This document shows, in pieces, positions 15,015-22,712 of a stretch of 32,380 nucleotides of DNA (positions are counted from its first letter, which is position 1; every line of letters begins with the position of its first letter). The notes under the pieces are model-generated. The model ran no database searches. It saw nothing but the letters and a program-made list of their open reading frames with translations, and was not told the DNA's origin. The DNA is from Candidatus Gottesmanbacteria bacterium RIFCSPLOWO2_01_FULL_39_12b (GTDB taxonomy: Bacteria; Patescibacteriota; Microgenomatia; 2-02-FULL-39-11). Position numbers and translations under genes: made by a program. The stretch lies in contig MFJR01000006.1 of assembly GCA_001780955.1 (NCBI GenBank), positions 1 to 32,380 of the forward strand. Direction: 5' to 3'.

Positions 15015-15715
15015 TCATTGTTGCCGGTGGAAGAGGGGAAAGGCTTAGACCATTGACTGACAGGTTCCCAAAACCCATGTTAAAAGTGGGGGGTATTCCG
15101 ATTCTGGAGGACGCCATAAATTTTTTCAAAAAAAATAAGATGACCGATTTTATTTTGGCTTTATCGTATAAGTCAGAGATAATCACCGGTTATTTTGGCC
15201 GGGGAGAAAAATGGGGAGTAAAAATCAGATATCTCCTGCCAAAAGATACCCCCTTAGGTACCGCCGGCGATATAATCCTTGCCAGGAATTTTATTAAAGA
15301 CACTTTTATCGTCACCTATGGGGATATTTTGCGGGAACTGGACGTAGCCCAGGTTATTAAGTCACACAAGAAGAATAAGGCTTTTGGCACGATTGTAATT
15401 TATAATAACAAGAATAAGCATCCGAAAAGTTTAATCAGATTTGATGAAAGTGGCAGAGTATCTGAATTTTTAGAAAGACCAAAAATTCACGAAACAAAAC
15501 AAAGTGAGGTGTGGTCGAATGGATCGTTTTATATATTTGAACCGCAGATATTTAATTATATTCCCGTAGAGAAAAGAAGCGATTTTGCCTACGATATTTT
15601 CCCTAAAATAATATCGTTGGGAAAACGAGTATATGCATATAAGCAAAAAGGCTTTTTTATCGATATCGGAAGTAAAGCTAAGTTGGATCAAGCCAGGAGA
15701 ATTTTTAAGATTTAA
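15005..15715 (+). CDS. hddC: sugar-1-phosphate nucleotidyltransferase (HddC-like)
   Basis: A RmlA/GMP-type nucleotidyltransferase of 236 residues that transfers NMP to a sugar 1-phosphate. The N-terminal signature GGRGERLRPLTDRFPKPM is at 8-25. The metal-binding Asp lies in TYGDILRELD near 106-115. The sequence ends after the catalytic domain without a left-handed helix. In this setting the most likely reaction is GTP plus D-glycero-alpha-D-manno-heptose 1-phosphate giving GDP-heptose. Base specificity cannot be proven from sequence. It is translationally coupled to gmhB by a ten-base overlap and meets the opposing gmhA-like gene with an 11-base overlap of their 3' ends. Confidence 0.85.
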   Translation: MQVIIVAGGRGERLRPLTDRFPKPMLKVGGIPILEDAINFFKKNKMTDFILALSYKSEIITGYFGRGEKWGVKIRYLLPKDTPLGTAGDIILARNFIKDTFIVTYGDILRELDVAQVIKSHKKNKAFGTIVIYNNKNKHPKSLIRFDESGRVSEFLERPKIHETKQSEVWSNGSFYIFEPQIFNYIPVEKRSDFAYDIFPKIISLGKRVYAYKQKGFFIDIGSKAKLDQARRIFKI

Positions 15716-16280
15716 GTTCCGGATGGTTTACCATCGCGTGCCAGATAACGGCTTGCAGCGATTCAGCAAAGGGAGTAATGGTATCCTCTGAGATTACCGG
15801 AATCATTATTGTTACATCCGCCACTTTTTTGGTGTAACCCCCATCCCGGCTGACGATACCGATTATTCTTGCCCCGATACTTTTTGAATATTTTAGAGCA
15901 TTGACTATATTGACGCTGGTGTTTTTTTTCAGGTTACCGCCTCCCACAGAAAAAACCATGACCACATCAATTTTCGAAAGACGGCTGACTTTTAACCAGT
16001 TTACAAAGACAGAATTCCAGCCGTCGTCGTTGGTACGTGCAGTAAGTTCGGCTACGTTATCAAGCGGAGTGTAGCTTTCGATATGGCAGATTTTCCGAAA
16101 ATCGTTTACGGCATGTGAGCAGTTGGCACCGCTTCCGCCGACTCCCAGAAGAAACAGTCTGCCCTTTCGCTTCTTGAGTTTAATGATTTCCCGGATAGCC
16201 TTGTTAATAGCGGTGATGTCTAATTTATTAACCGCATCGATAGTATTTTTTAGATAATCGCTGATATATTCATGCTTCAT
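15705..16280 (-). CDS. gmhA: phosphoheptose isomerase (GmhA-like SIS protein)
   Basis: A SIS-fold isomerase expected to convert sedoheptulose 7-phosphate to D-glycero-D-manno-heptose 7-phosphate. It has LLGVGGSGANCSHAVNDF for phosphate binding (about 46-63) and VAELTARTNDDGWNSVF, which matches the substrate loop of GmhA. VFSVGGGNLKKNTSVN replaces the usual S-T-S-G-N-S, and a GmhA-like C-terminal helix follows. The start is placed at ATG 16280, which overlaps the kinase stop as ATGA and has GAGG ten bases upstream. An in-frame ATG at 16304 would add eight residues but has no ribosome site. With this start the length is 191 residues, like E. coli GmhA (192). Confidence 0.86.
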   Translation of the reverse strand: MKHEYISDYLKNTIDAVNKLDITAINKAIREIIKLKKRKGRLFLLGVGGSGANCSHAVNDFRKICHIESYTPLDNVAELTARTNDDGWNSVFVNWLKVSRLSKIDVVMVFSVGGGNLKKNTSVNIVNALKYSKSIGARIIGIVSRDGGYTKKVADVTIMIPVISEDTITPFAESLQAVIWHAMVNHPELKS

Positions 16281-17212
16281 ATAGCTAACCTCGTCCCTTC
16301 CCAATCAAAACCAAACTTATGTTCTTTGAGTCTCATTTTTCTCATTTTATTTCTTAGCCTGCTTTTATTTTTGTCTATATAAAAGACAAACCATCCTCCA
16401 CCGCCGGCGCCCATGATTTTACCACCAAGGGCACCTGATCGCATAGCTTCATCGTAAATTTCATCAAAATAAGAGTTTGTGACTTTATCAGACAGTTTTC
16501 TTTTTATCAGCCAATGTTCATGGAAGGTTTTTCCAAAGTCGTTAAGTTTATTTTTCAGAAGGTATGTTTTGGCCATCTTTCCGATTTCTTTGATCTTATC
16601 TAGAGCCTGAGTTTCGGCGCTCTTTTTAACATCAGAAAGGACCAATGAAGCGTCTCTTTGGACACCGGTAGAAAAAAACAAAAGATTATTTTTTAACCGG
16701 AAAATAGTCGTTGCCATTAATTCTAAAGGTTCATGCTGAACATTGCCCTTTTTGTCCATTTCGAAATATCTCAAACTTCCTAAAGCTGTTATATATTGAT
16801 CTTGAGGTCCGATCGGCTTTTGCAATTTAATTCTTTCGATAAAATATGCCTCTTTCGCCAAATTTTCTTTTGATTTATTTATCCCTTGATGTTTATACAA
16901 AGCATGAAGCAGGCCGACTGTAAATGCTCCAGATCCTCCCAGGCCGGATTTGCCGGGGATATCGCTTGTCGAAATAATTTCTACCCCGTGAGTAGTTTTA
17001 GTCAGTTTCAGACATTCTCTTATTATCTGATTGGAGACATCTGTGATATTTTTGTTAGGAAGGGGTTTGACTTTAAGATACACATACTGATCTATGGCTG
17101 CACTTATCCATGCCCCGCCTCTTTTTTGGCTATACCAGGTAATATCCGTACCACCGCCGCCGAGGGTGATACGGTGAGGGGTTTTGGTGATAACAATTAG
17201 GTGGTTACCCAT
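16277..17212 (-). CDS. hddA: GHMP kinase, D-glycero-D-manno-heptose 7-phosphate kinase-like (HddA)
   Basis: A GHMP-superfamily kinase of 311 residues. It has TPHRITLGGGGTDITWY near the N-terminus (11-27, the HddA/FKP-type opening), the ATP-binding GKSGLGGSGAF at 87-97, and the C-terminal GGKIMGAGGGGWFVF near 275-290. It should phosphorylate the C1 position of heptose 7-phosphate. Use of a GHMP kinase rather than a PfkB-type HldE points to the GDP-alpha-heptose route known from S-layer and capsule glycans, not the ADP-beta-heptose route of LPS. It is co-transcribed with the gmhA-like gene (four-base overlap) and diverges from the GT-C pair, with TATAAT boxes on the minus strand at 17236-17246. 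Confidence 0.87.
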   Translation of the reverse strand: MGNHLIVITKTPHRITLGGGGTDITWYSQKRGGAWISAAIDQYVYLKVKPLPNKNITDVSNQIIRECLKLTKTTHGVEIISTSDIPGKSGLGGSGAFTVGLLHALYKHQGINKSKENLAKEAYFIERIKLQKPIGPQDQYITALGSLRYFEMDKKGNVQHEPLELMATTIFRLKNNLLFFSTGVQRDASLVLSDVKKSAETQALDKIKEIGKMAKTYLLKNKLNDFGKTFHEHWLIKRKLSDKVTNSYFDEIYDEAMRSGALGGKIMGAGGGGWFVFYIDKNKSRLRNKMRKMRLKEHKFGFDWEGTRLAI

Positions 17213-17235
17213 AATAGACCCATGAATTTAAATGG

Positions 17236-17246
17236 ATTATATTATA
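17236..17246 (-). promoter_or_regulatory. tandem -10 boxes for hddA
   Basis: The minus strand reads TATAATATAAT, two overlapping -10 matches (17241-17246 and 17236-17241), 24 to 29 bases before the hddA ATG. No clear -35 is seen. The 61-base space between this gene and the divergent GT-C gene holds nothing else that I recognise. Confidence 0.35.
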
Positions 17247-17273
17247 CAATTAATCAAATTCACTTTATATTGA

Positions 17274-18803
17274 ATGACAATAAAAAAGAAATGGCTGTTT
17301 ATTCTTTTAATCGGTCTACTATATTTATCTATTTCTTTCTATAAAATTGATCAACTTCCTGGTGAATGGTACGGGGATATATCGAATGTTCATGAGTATG
17401 TAACCCAGATTCTAAAGGGTCAATTTCCGTTTTACTTCTTCCAAAGCCCGGGGCCGGTATATCATTACGCGATTGTTCCAATTGTTTTATTATTTCAAAA
17501 CAGAGGGTATGAAACCTATAAAATCGCTTCTTTAATAATAAGTTTATTAGGTTTATTCACTACATATTTATTCGTCAAAGAAATCTCATCTAAAAAACTC
17601 GCTTATATTACAGTATTAACAATGAGTTTCTCCTTTTGGTACCTGGTTTGGAGCAGACTTGGAAATTCGCAAATAATAATCCCGGCTTTGGCATCCATCA
17701 TGAGTTTATTTATAGTCAGATACGTAAAAAAAAGAAGGTTTTTTGATCTTTTATCAGGAGCATTTTTTACTTCTTTAGGTTGGTACACTTATCCGCAGAC
17801 TTTTATCTTCCCGCTAGTTTTTTTCTTATTCGTAGTCTTATTTTGTCTTTTTACAAAGAGAATGGTATCTCAATTTAATACTTTAAGTTTAATACTAATA
17901 GCCTTATTTATTATGGCTATTCCGTTTGTAACTATCATCAGAAACGACAAAGGTAATTTTGGTCCGCAGGGATATGTAGGCTCAAAAGTATGGCCCAATT
18001 TATTCCTCTCCGCTGATCAATTGATCGGTAAGACTCTTTACAATTACAAGAAATTACTTCTGATGCTTCATGTAAAAGGTGATAGAACATTTAGGGTAAA
18101 CGTTTCAGAGTCTCCACAAATAGATAAATTAAGCGGACTCTTTTTCTTATTGGGATTTTTGTATTTTGCAAAAAAGAAGCGGCGGATTTGGTTACTTTAT
18201 ATCTTTTGGATGCTATTCGTTTTGCCTTTACCATCTATCTCACCATCCATTCCTGATGCGGAAATCCCTAACAGCGCCAGAACTATCGCGGTTATTCCTT
18301 TTGTATTTGTACTGGTTTCAGCAGGATTTTTGTGGGTTTACCAATCAGTCAAAAAGTTTCTGACAAATGATAAATATTTATTAAGTATTCTGCTTTCTGT
18401 AATGTATATATACATGGTTTTTACCAATCTGAAACTGTACTTTGTGGATTATGCCAATGGATTACCAGATAGAAATTTTGCTACAGGAAAAATAATCGCA
18501 GAATTTATTGATAGTTTGCCAAAGGAGGTGAATGTATATTTCGGCTCCTGCTGTTGGGGAGAGTGGGGACATCCGGAACCGAAAGCTGTTGCGTATGTTT
18601 TTCGAAAAGAAAGGAATTTTATTGAGTACAACCATTATCTAGATTCATGTCGGGAAGTTACAAGATTACCCGCGGTGGTGATTTTTGGGCCAGACGATGA
18701 CAAAAAGGTAAATGAATATAAGGAATGCTTTCCTCAATCTGACTTAGTAGATATCAAAGGTGAATATAATACAATAATTTTCAGGAAAATATATATCAAA
18801 TAA
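17274..18803 (+). CDS. GT-C/GT39-like membrane glycosyltransferase
   Basis: A membrane protein of 509 residues with about ten hydrophobic helices and a soluble C-terminal region from about 405. After the first helix an outside loop contains PGEWYGDISNVHEY (29-42), in the place where GT39/PMT enzymes keep their catalytic acidic residue. The next loop, FFQSPGPVYHYAI, is also typical. These enzymes take a sugar from polyprenyl phosphate and add it to a protein or lipid at the outer face. The C-terminal part has several cysteines (GSCCWGEWG, LDSCREV, KECFPQ). I cannot name a substrate. It is followed without a gap by a second GT-C gene, so the two are probably translated together. ATG at 17274 is the first start in the frame. 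Confidence 0.75.
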   Translation: MTIKKKWLFILLIGLLYLSISFYKIDQLPGEWYGDISNVHEYVTQILKGQFPFYFFQSPGPVYHYAIVPIVLLFQNRGYETYKIASLIISLLGLFTTYLFVKEISSKKLAYITVLTMSFSFWYLVWSRLGNSQIIIPALASIMSLFIVRYVKKRRFFDLLSGAFFTSLGWYTYPQTFIFPLVFFLFVVLFCLFTKRMVSQFNTLSLILIALFIMAIPFVTIIRNDKGNFGPQGYVGSKVWPNLFLSADQLIGKTLYNYKKLLLMLHVKGDRTFRVNVSESPQIDKLSGLFFLLGFLYFAKKKRRIWLLYIFWMLFVLPLPSISPSIPDAEIPNSARTIAVIPFVFVLVSAGFLWVYQSVKKFLTNDKYLLSILLSVMYIYMVFTNLKLYFVDYANGLPDRNFATGKIIAEFIDSLPKEVNVYFGSCCWGEWGHPEPKAVAYVFRKERNFIEYNHYLDSCREVTRLPAVVIFGPDDDKKVNEYKECFPQSDLVDIKGEYNTIIFRKIYIK

Positions 18804-20897
18804 ATGAGAAGATATTTAGTCATATTTCTTTATATTCTGGGATTTAGCGTACCTTATTTAATTAACAGTAACCATTCTCTCTATACTTTTTTGTATACTT
18901 CAGGATTAATCGATTATCTTGACAATTACCTAAAGATAGGTAGGACAGTTCTTGTTGATACTCTTACTATTTTTGTAATCTGGTCTTTTATTACTGCACT
19001 TATATTTTTGCTTAGTAAAGCAGGTAAAGATGTTTTTGAATCATTTATTCATGATTTTAGAAAGGTTACAAGTGAAAAATATAAGTTAAATGCGACACGA
19101 ATTTTAGTTATTTTTACTTCTTTATTTTCCTGTTTATCTGTCTTTGGGTATGTAATTTTTAAAATATACCGAGGTGAAGCTATTTCTAACTCGCCGGTGG
19201 TGTTCCTTTTTATTATCGCAACACTTCTTAGTGCTTTTTTGCTTCTAGATATTTCTAAAAAAATAAGGATATTGAGTATTAGAGGAATTGACATTGTTAT
19301 TACTGTATTTTTGATTGTTCTTTGCATTTTGACTCTTGGATTTAACCTGAGATTTCCCAAAGAGATGGTTGCTGATGAAGCAGCATCATGGGAGACGGTT
19401 AGACATATCTTAAGAGGGGAATACAAAGCAGATATTTTCTCTTACGGTTATTATGGATATCCTGCTTTTAACGTTTTTGTGCAGGCAGGGTTACTTCGTT
19501 TACTTCATTTCACAGATAAAGGTATTGAAGGTTGGAGATTTACGGCAGTGCCAATGGCAGCCCTTGCTGTTGTGGGAGTATATTTTCTAACGAGAAATCT
19601 CTTTAACAAAAAGATTGCCGTTTTATCTTCATTGTTACTTTTGGTAAATCCATATTTTATGATACTATCCAGAATTTCTTTTCCTACCAATCAGTCTATA
19701 ATACCTCCCTTGTATACTGTGTTGTTTGCCCATGTTGGTGTTACTCTTGACAGTTTATTTTATATTTCTTTGGCTGGTATATTTTCAGGATTAGGATATT
19801 ACGTGTATCCATCAGCAAAAATATCCGTAATCATAGGCGTTTTAATCTTGCTTTATTATCTGTTTACACAAAAAAGTAAAAGGGGAAATTTAACTATTTC
19901 TTTAGTATATCTTTTCTCATTTATTTTAACCGCAACACCGGTAATTTTGTCAGGATGGGTTTATAAAGCAAATGAAGGAAACAGAATTTATCAGTCCAGC
20001 GTACTAAGCGTAGACTTCTTAAAGAGTGTCTATCCGAATGTTTCAAAAGACCAATTAACTTCATTCTATCCCCTAAGACTGATAGGTGATAAATATAGGG
20101 TTTATTTCCACCCGATCGCAATACCTTTTGCTATCAGAAATGTCATTGTATCAATTGTTTCACTTTTTCAAGCTGAGCCTATATACGATCTCAATTTCCG
20201 TTCTTCGATAGGGGGTACAGAATGGGGATTTGCCATATTTACCGGTTTCCTCGCAGTATTGTACAGGTTAGTCAAAGGCAGAGAAAAAACTAAATATATA
20301 CTTATTTTAATCTGGTTTTCGGTGAGCATGATAATTCTTGGAGGAATTTTTGGCGCCGCCCAGTTTTGGCGACTTGAACCTATTTTACCCATCTTGGCTA
20401 TTTTTTCAGGAATCGGATTATACCCTTTATATATTTGCCTAAGAAAGCTAACAAAAGGGTATTCTGGAGTATTTATTTTTTCGGCTTTTATAGCTTTCTT
20501 ACTTTCAGTAAGCATGTATAGATACTTTAAGCTTATGAGGATTCCCTATAGTGAGGAAAAAGAATTTGAATGGGACCTTTCTTACGCTGTCAATGACGCT
20601 AAGAAAAATGATATGGTCTATTATATCTATGATATAAAAGAAGGAATCAAATACGGAGGAGGAATATTATTTAACTATATGCATTTGGATGACTCAAGAT
20701 ATGCATCCATTCCTATCAATGAAGTCGAAAATATACTAAAAAGAACGCCAACCGGTAAAATATTTTTTTATTATTTAAAAGATTATAACAATCTGACTAA
20801 TAAACTTACTGATTATCATGGCCAAGACGACAAATTGTATATCTCCCGTTCAAAAAAAGACAATAGTATTTTATATTACCGATACAGCAGGGAATAA
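18804..20897 (+). CDS. GT-C/GT39-like membrane glycosyltransferase
   Basis: A polytopic protein of 697 residues. About 190 N-terminal residues form four or five extra helices. The PMT_2-like core then starts at ILTLGFNLRFPKEMVADEAA (172-191). The acidic DE in VADEAASWE lies at the position of the GT39 catalytic Asp, and SYGYYGYPAFNVF follows, as in related transferases. A soluble tail covers roughly 590-697. It begins right after the stop of the upstream GT-C gene. Its last 22 bases overlap the end of the converging gene 20876-22708. Acceptor and donor are unknown, with an undecaprenyl-phosphate sugar as likely donor. Confidence 0.75.
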   Translation: MRRYLVIFLYILGFSVPYLINSNHSLYTFLYTSGLIDYLDNYLKIGRTVLVDTLTIFVIWSFITALIFLLSKAGKDVFESFIHDFRKVTSEKYKLNATRILVIFTSLFSCLSVFGYVIFKIYRGEAISNSPVVFLFIIATLLSAFLLLDISKKIRILSIRGIDIVITVFLIVLCILTLGFNLRFPKEMVADEAASWETVRHILRGEYKADIFSYGYYGYPAFNVFVQAGLLRLLHFTDKGIEGWRFTAVPMAALAVVGVYFLTRNLFNKKIAVLSSLLLLVNPYFMILSRISFPTNQSIIPPLYTVLFAHVGVTLDSLFYISLAGIFSGLGYYVYPSAKISVIIGVLILLYYLFTQKSKRGNLTISLVYLFSFILTATPVILSGWVYKANEGNRIYQSSVLSVDFLKSVYPNVSKDQLTSFYPLRLIGDKYRVYFHPIAIPFAIRNVIVSIVSLFQAEPIYDLNFRSSIGGTEWGFAIFTGFLAVLYRLVKGREKTKYILILIWFSVSMIILGGIFGAAQFWRLEPILPILAIFSGIGLYPLYICLRKLTKGYSGVFIFSAFIAFLLSVSMYRYFKLMRIPYSEEKEFEWDLSYAVNDAKKNDMVYYIYDIKEGIKYGGGILFNYMHLDDSRYASIPINEVENILKRTPTGKIFFYYLKDYNNLTNKLTDYHGQDDKLYISRSKKDNSILYYRYSRE

Positions 20898-22708
20898 TAA
20901 TTAACAGGTCTGACCTTTTTAAAAATCAGTATCTTCGGATGATCATAGACGGTAAAAGTCTCATCGGCATAATCATCTACAAAACTTATACCATTAAGAT
21001 CGCATCTCTGATCTTTTTTAGCAATAATTCCATATCGGGCCAAAAGTGGAGTTAGACAAAGTTTGATAAAAGGAAGAGGAATATTCGGCCGGGAAGTAAA
21101 TTCCGCCACCTTTTCAAATCCCAGAGAGCCGTCAAACAAAGTTTGATAATATTTTTCTGTAACCGGATATTTTTTAGGATTTGTTAAAATAGAACCATAG
21201 AGACGGTTACTGGACATAATTATATAATCCGCTTGAGATAGTTTATCAATCATTTGCTTCCATTTGTCCTGCGTATCCGGCCAGTAAAGAGGAAACTCAA
21301 TACTTTGATATTTTTCGTGAATTTTACCGATCCCCGGTAAACTTAGCGGTAAATAGTCATCCCAATGTTCGCCGGAAAGTTTTGCACCCGGGGGGATATT
21401 TATATAGATCCAATTTGAAGCTTCAACTCTTGAATGACTTCGGGAGTAGATGGTGATGAAAGAGAGGGGATAAACAAGTACGAATATACAAATAAACAAA
21501 TAAACAAATAAACCAATTTTGTATTTTTTAAATACTTTGGAGATAAAATAGCCAGAGAGAATTGCTAAAAAAGGATAGATAGGAAAGAAATATCGAAGGG
21601 CTTTGACGAACTGAAATCCTTGATAGAAAAAAAGAATGAGAATCCAGAGGACAATAAGATTGAGTTGTGAGTTGTGAGTTGTGAGTTGTGAGTTAAATTT
21701 TCTTTTTATTAACTCGTAACCTACAACCCATAACCTATAACTGATTGCCAGTAAGGTAATTATTCCTAAGGGCAATCCCAGTCCCCACAAAATAAGATTT
21801 TTTAATGGGAATATATAAGGTTTAGTGTAAATCCATTGTATTGCAGGGGGAAAGCCGCCGCTGACATCATCAAAAGACTTCAGCTGTTTCCAGTTGTCCA
21901 GGACTTTTGGGTTCAAAGTAAAATCAAAAATATCGGGATTGGCAAAAAGGTATGGTTGCGCGAGGCGGAAAGTAAAATAAGTAGAAACAAAGAACAAAGA
22001 ACAAAGAACCCCGAAGCAGAGTAAGCTCGCTACGGGGCGGGCAAAGAAGGGAGTCTTATTTTTTATACATGCAATTATGAGTCCTAGACCAATTACCGGT
22101 AAGAAAAGCATCGCAGAGATTTTTGAGGCAAGCGCAAGACCGAAGGAGAAACCCAAGAGAGTATACAGTATATAGTATATAGTATTTAGTATTTTGGGGA
22201 AAGAGATGATTCTTATTAGTAGATAAAACGATAAAGTTATAAAGAATGTTAGATAAGTATCTACAGCGTAGAAGTGAGAAAGTTGAATAGGGAGAACCGA
22301 CGCGGCATAGAAAAAAGCCGCGAGTAACCCAATGATCCGACTTCTTTGTTTTCCGATCAGGAAAACGAGAATAACTGTACCAATATCAAATAACGCTGAA
22401 AGCTGCCTGCCTACAAGAGTTAAGTTAGTATAATCACCTTTTCCCAGACTTTCCGCTACCCATTTGGTAAAAAATATAGGGAACGTTCCATAGACAAAAA
22501 AACTAAAATTACGGTTATGAGGATTAAGGGGAGAGATGGCAGTATCTAGATATTCATTTAGATTCCTTGGCCAGGAGATGGCTGTTGAAACCATCGTTAA
22601 GAAGCGTTCATCAGGATGAAGATGTTGGTTTTGATCCCAGTTGAAACCGTAGAGTCGAAAAAAGGCGGATAGAAGTAAAATCCCGATTAATAATAGTTTA
22701 TGTTTCAT
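20876..22708 (-). CDS. GT39/ArnT-like membrane glycosyltransferase with embedded repeats
   Basis: A GT-C protein of 610 residues with a first helix at 4-21, then the catalytic-type HPDERF (31-36) and FFVYGTFPIFF. About eleven further helices follow, and a soluble C-terminal region runs from about 425. It is a paralogue of the next gene: both share an acidic PDER motif, an R-V-x-A-S-x-W-I-Y motif after the last helix and an F-x-V-x-D-H-P end. Four repeat tracts lie inside the frame: 22160-22194, 21987-22037, 21662-21694 and 21489-21514. All map to helix ends or loops and none breaks the frame. The last residues (FKKVRPVN) are encoded by a sequence resembling half of palindrome family A (20904-20914). 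Start ATG 22708 is four bases after the upstream stop. Confidence 0.8.
   Translation of the reverse strand: MKHKLLLIGILLLSAFFRLYGFNWDQNQHLHPDERFLTMVSTAISWPRNLNEYLDTAISPLNPHNRNFSFFVYGTFPIFFTKWVAESLGKGDYTNLTLVGRQLSALFDIGTVILVFLIGKQRSRIIGLLAAFFYAASVLPIQLSHFYAVDTYLTFFITLSFYLLIRIISFPKILNTIYYILYTLLGFSFGLALASKISAMLFLPVIGLGLIIACIKNKTPFFARPVASLLCFGVLCSLFFVSTYFTFRLAQPYLFANPDIFDFTLNPKVLDNWKQLKSFDDVSGGFPPAIQWIYTKPYIFPLKNLILWGLGLPLGIITLLAISYRLWVVGYELIKRKFNSQLTTHNSQLNLIVLWILILFFYQGFQFVKALRYFFPIYPFLAILSGYFISKVFKKYKIGLFVYLFICIFVLVYPLSFITIYSRSHSRVEASNWIYINIPPGAKLSGEHWDDYLPLSLPGIGKIHEKYQSIEFPLYWPDTQDKWKQMIDKLSQADYIIMSSNRLYGSILTNPKKYPVTEKYYQTLFDGSLGFEKVAEFTSRPNIPLPFIKLCLTPLLARYGIIAKKDQRCDLNGISFVDDYADETFTVYDHPKILIFKKVRPVNYYSLLYR
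21489..21514. repeat. octamer tandem repeat (AATAAACA) in a GT-C gene
   Basis: Three units of AATAAACA, the last ending in C, follow a CA. The 25 bases are identical to 23261-23285 in the paralogous gene. On the coding strand it encodes VYLFICIFV, part of the last membrane helix. Confidence 0.85.
21662..21694. repeat. heptamer tandem repeat (GTTGTGA)4 in a GT-C gene
   Basis: Four exact GTTGTGA units (21664-21691) with partial units give 33 bases, encoding NSQLTTHNSQL on the minus strand. The tract and the next three bases are identical to 25886-25921 in the unrelated FAD oxidoreductase gene. Confidence 0.92.
21987..22037. repeat. heptamer tract joined to a palindrome in a GT-C gene
   Basis: Three ACAAAGA units (21987-22007) run directly into a hairpin: CCCCGAAGC (22009-22017) pairs with GCTACGGGG (22029-22037) with one mismatch, and the loop has a small GAG/CTC stem. 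On the minus strand this reads RPVASLLCFGVLCSLFFV within the protein. Confidence 0.75.
22160..22194. repeat. heptamer tandem repeat (AGTATAT-like, five units) in a GT-C gene
   Basis: AGTATAC, AGTATAT twice and AGTATTT twice make 35 bases in frame. On the minus strand it encodes KILNTIYYILYT at a membrane segment. Confidence 0.8.
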
Positions 22709-22712
22709 TATT

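Noticed and set aside
16281-16304. Longer start (ATG 16304) for the GmhA-like protein
   Set aside because: No ribosome site is present. ATG 16280 has GAGG at proper spacing, overlaps the previous stop as ATGA, and gives the normal family length.
20904-20914. AGGTCTGACCT at the end of a GT-C gene as a third family A palindrome
   Set aside because: Only the inner part of one arm matches, and the paralogue has a similar peptide (RKVKPM) at this place, so it may be native sequence. It is mentioned in the gene entry but not counted as a copy.
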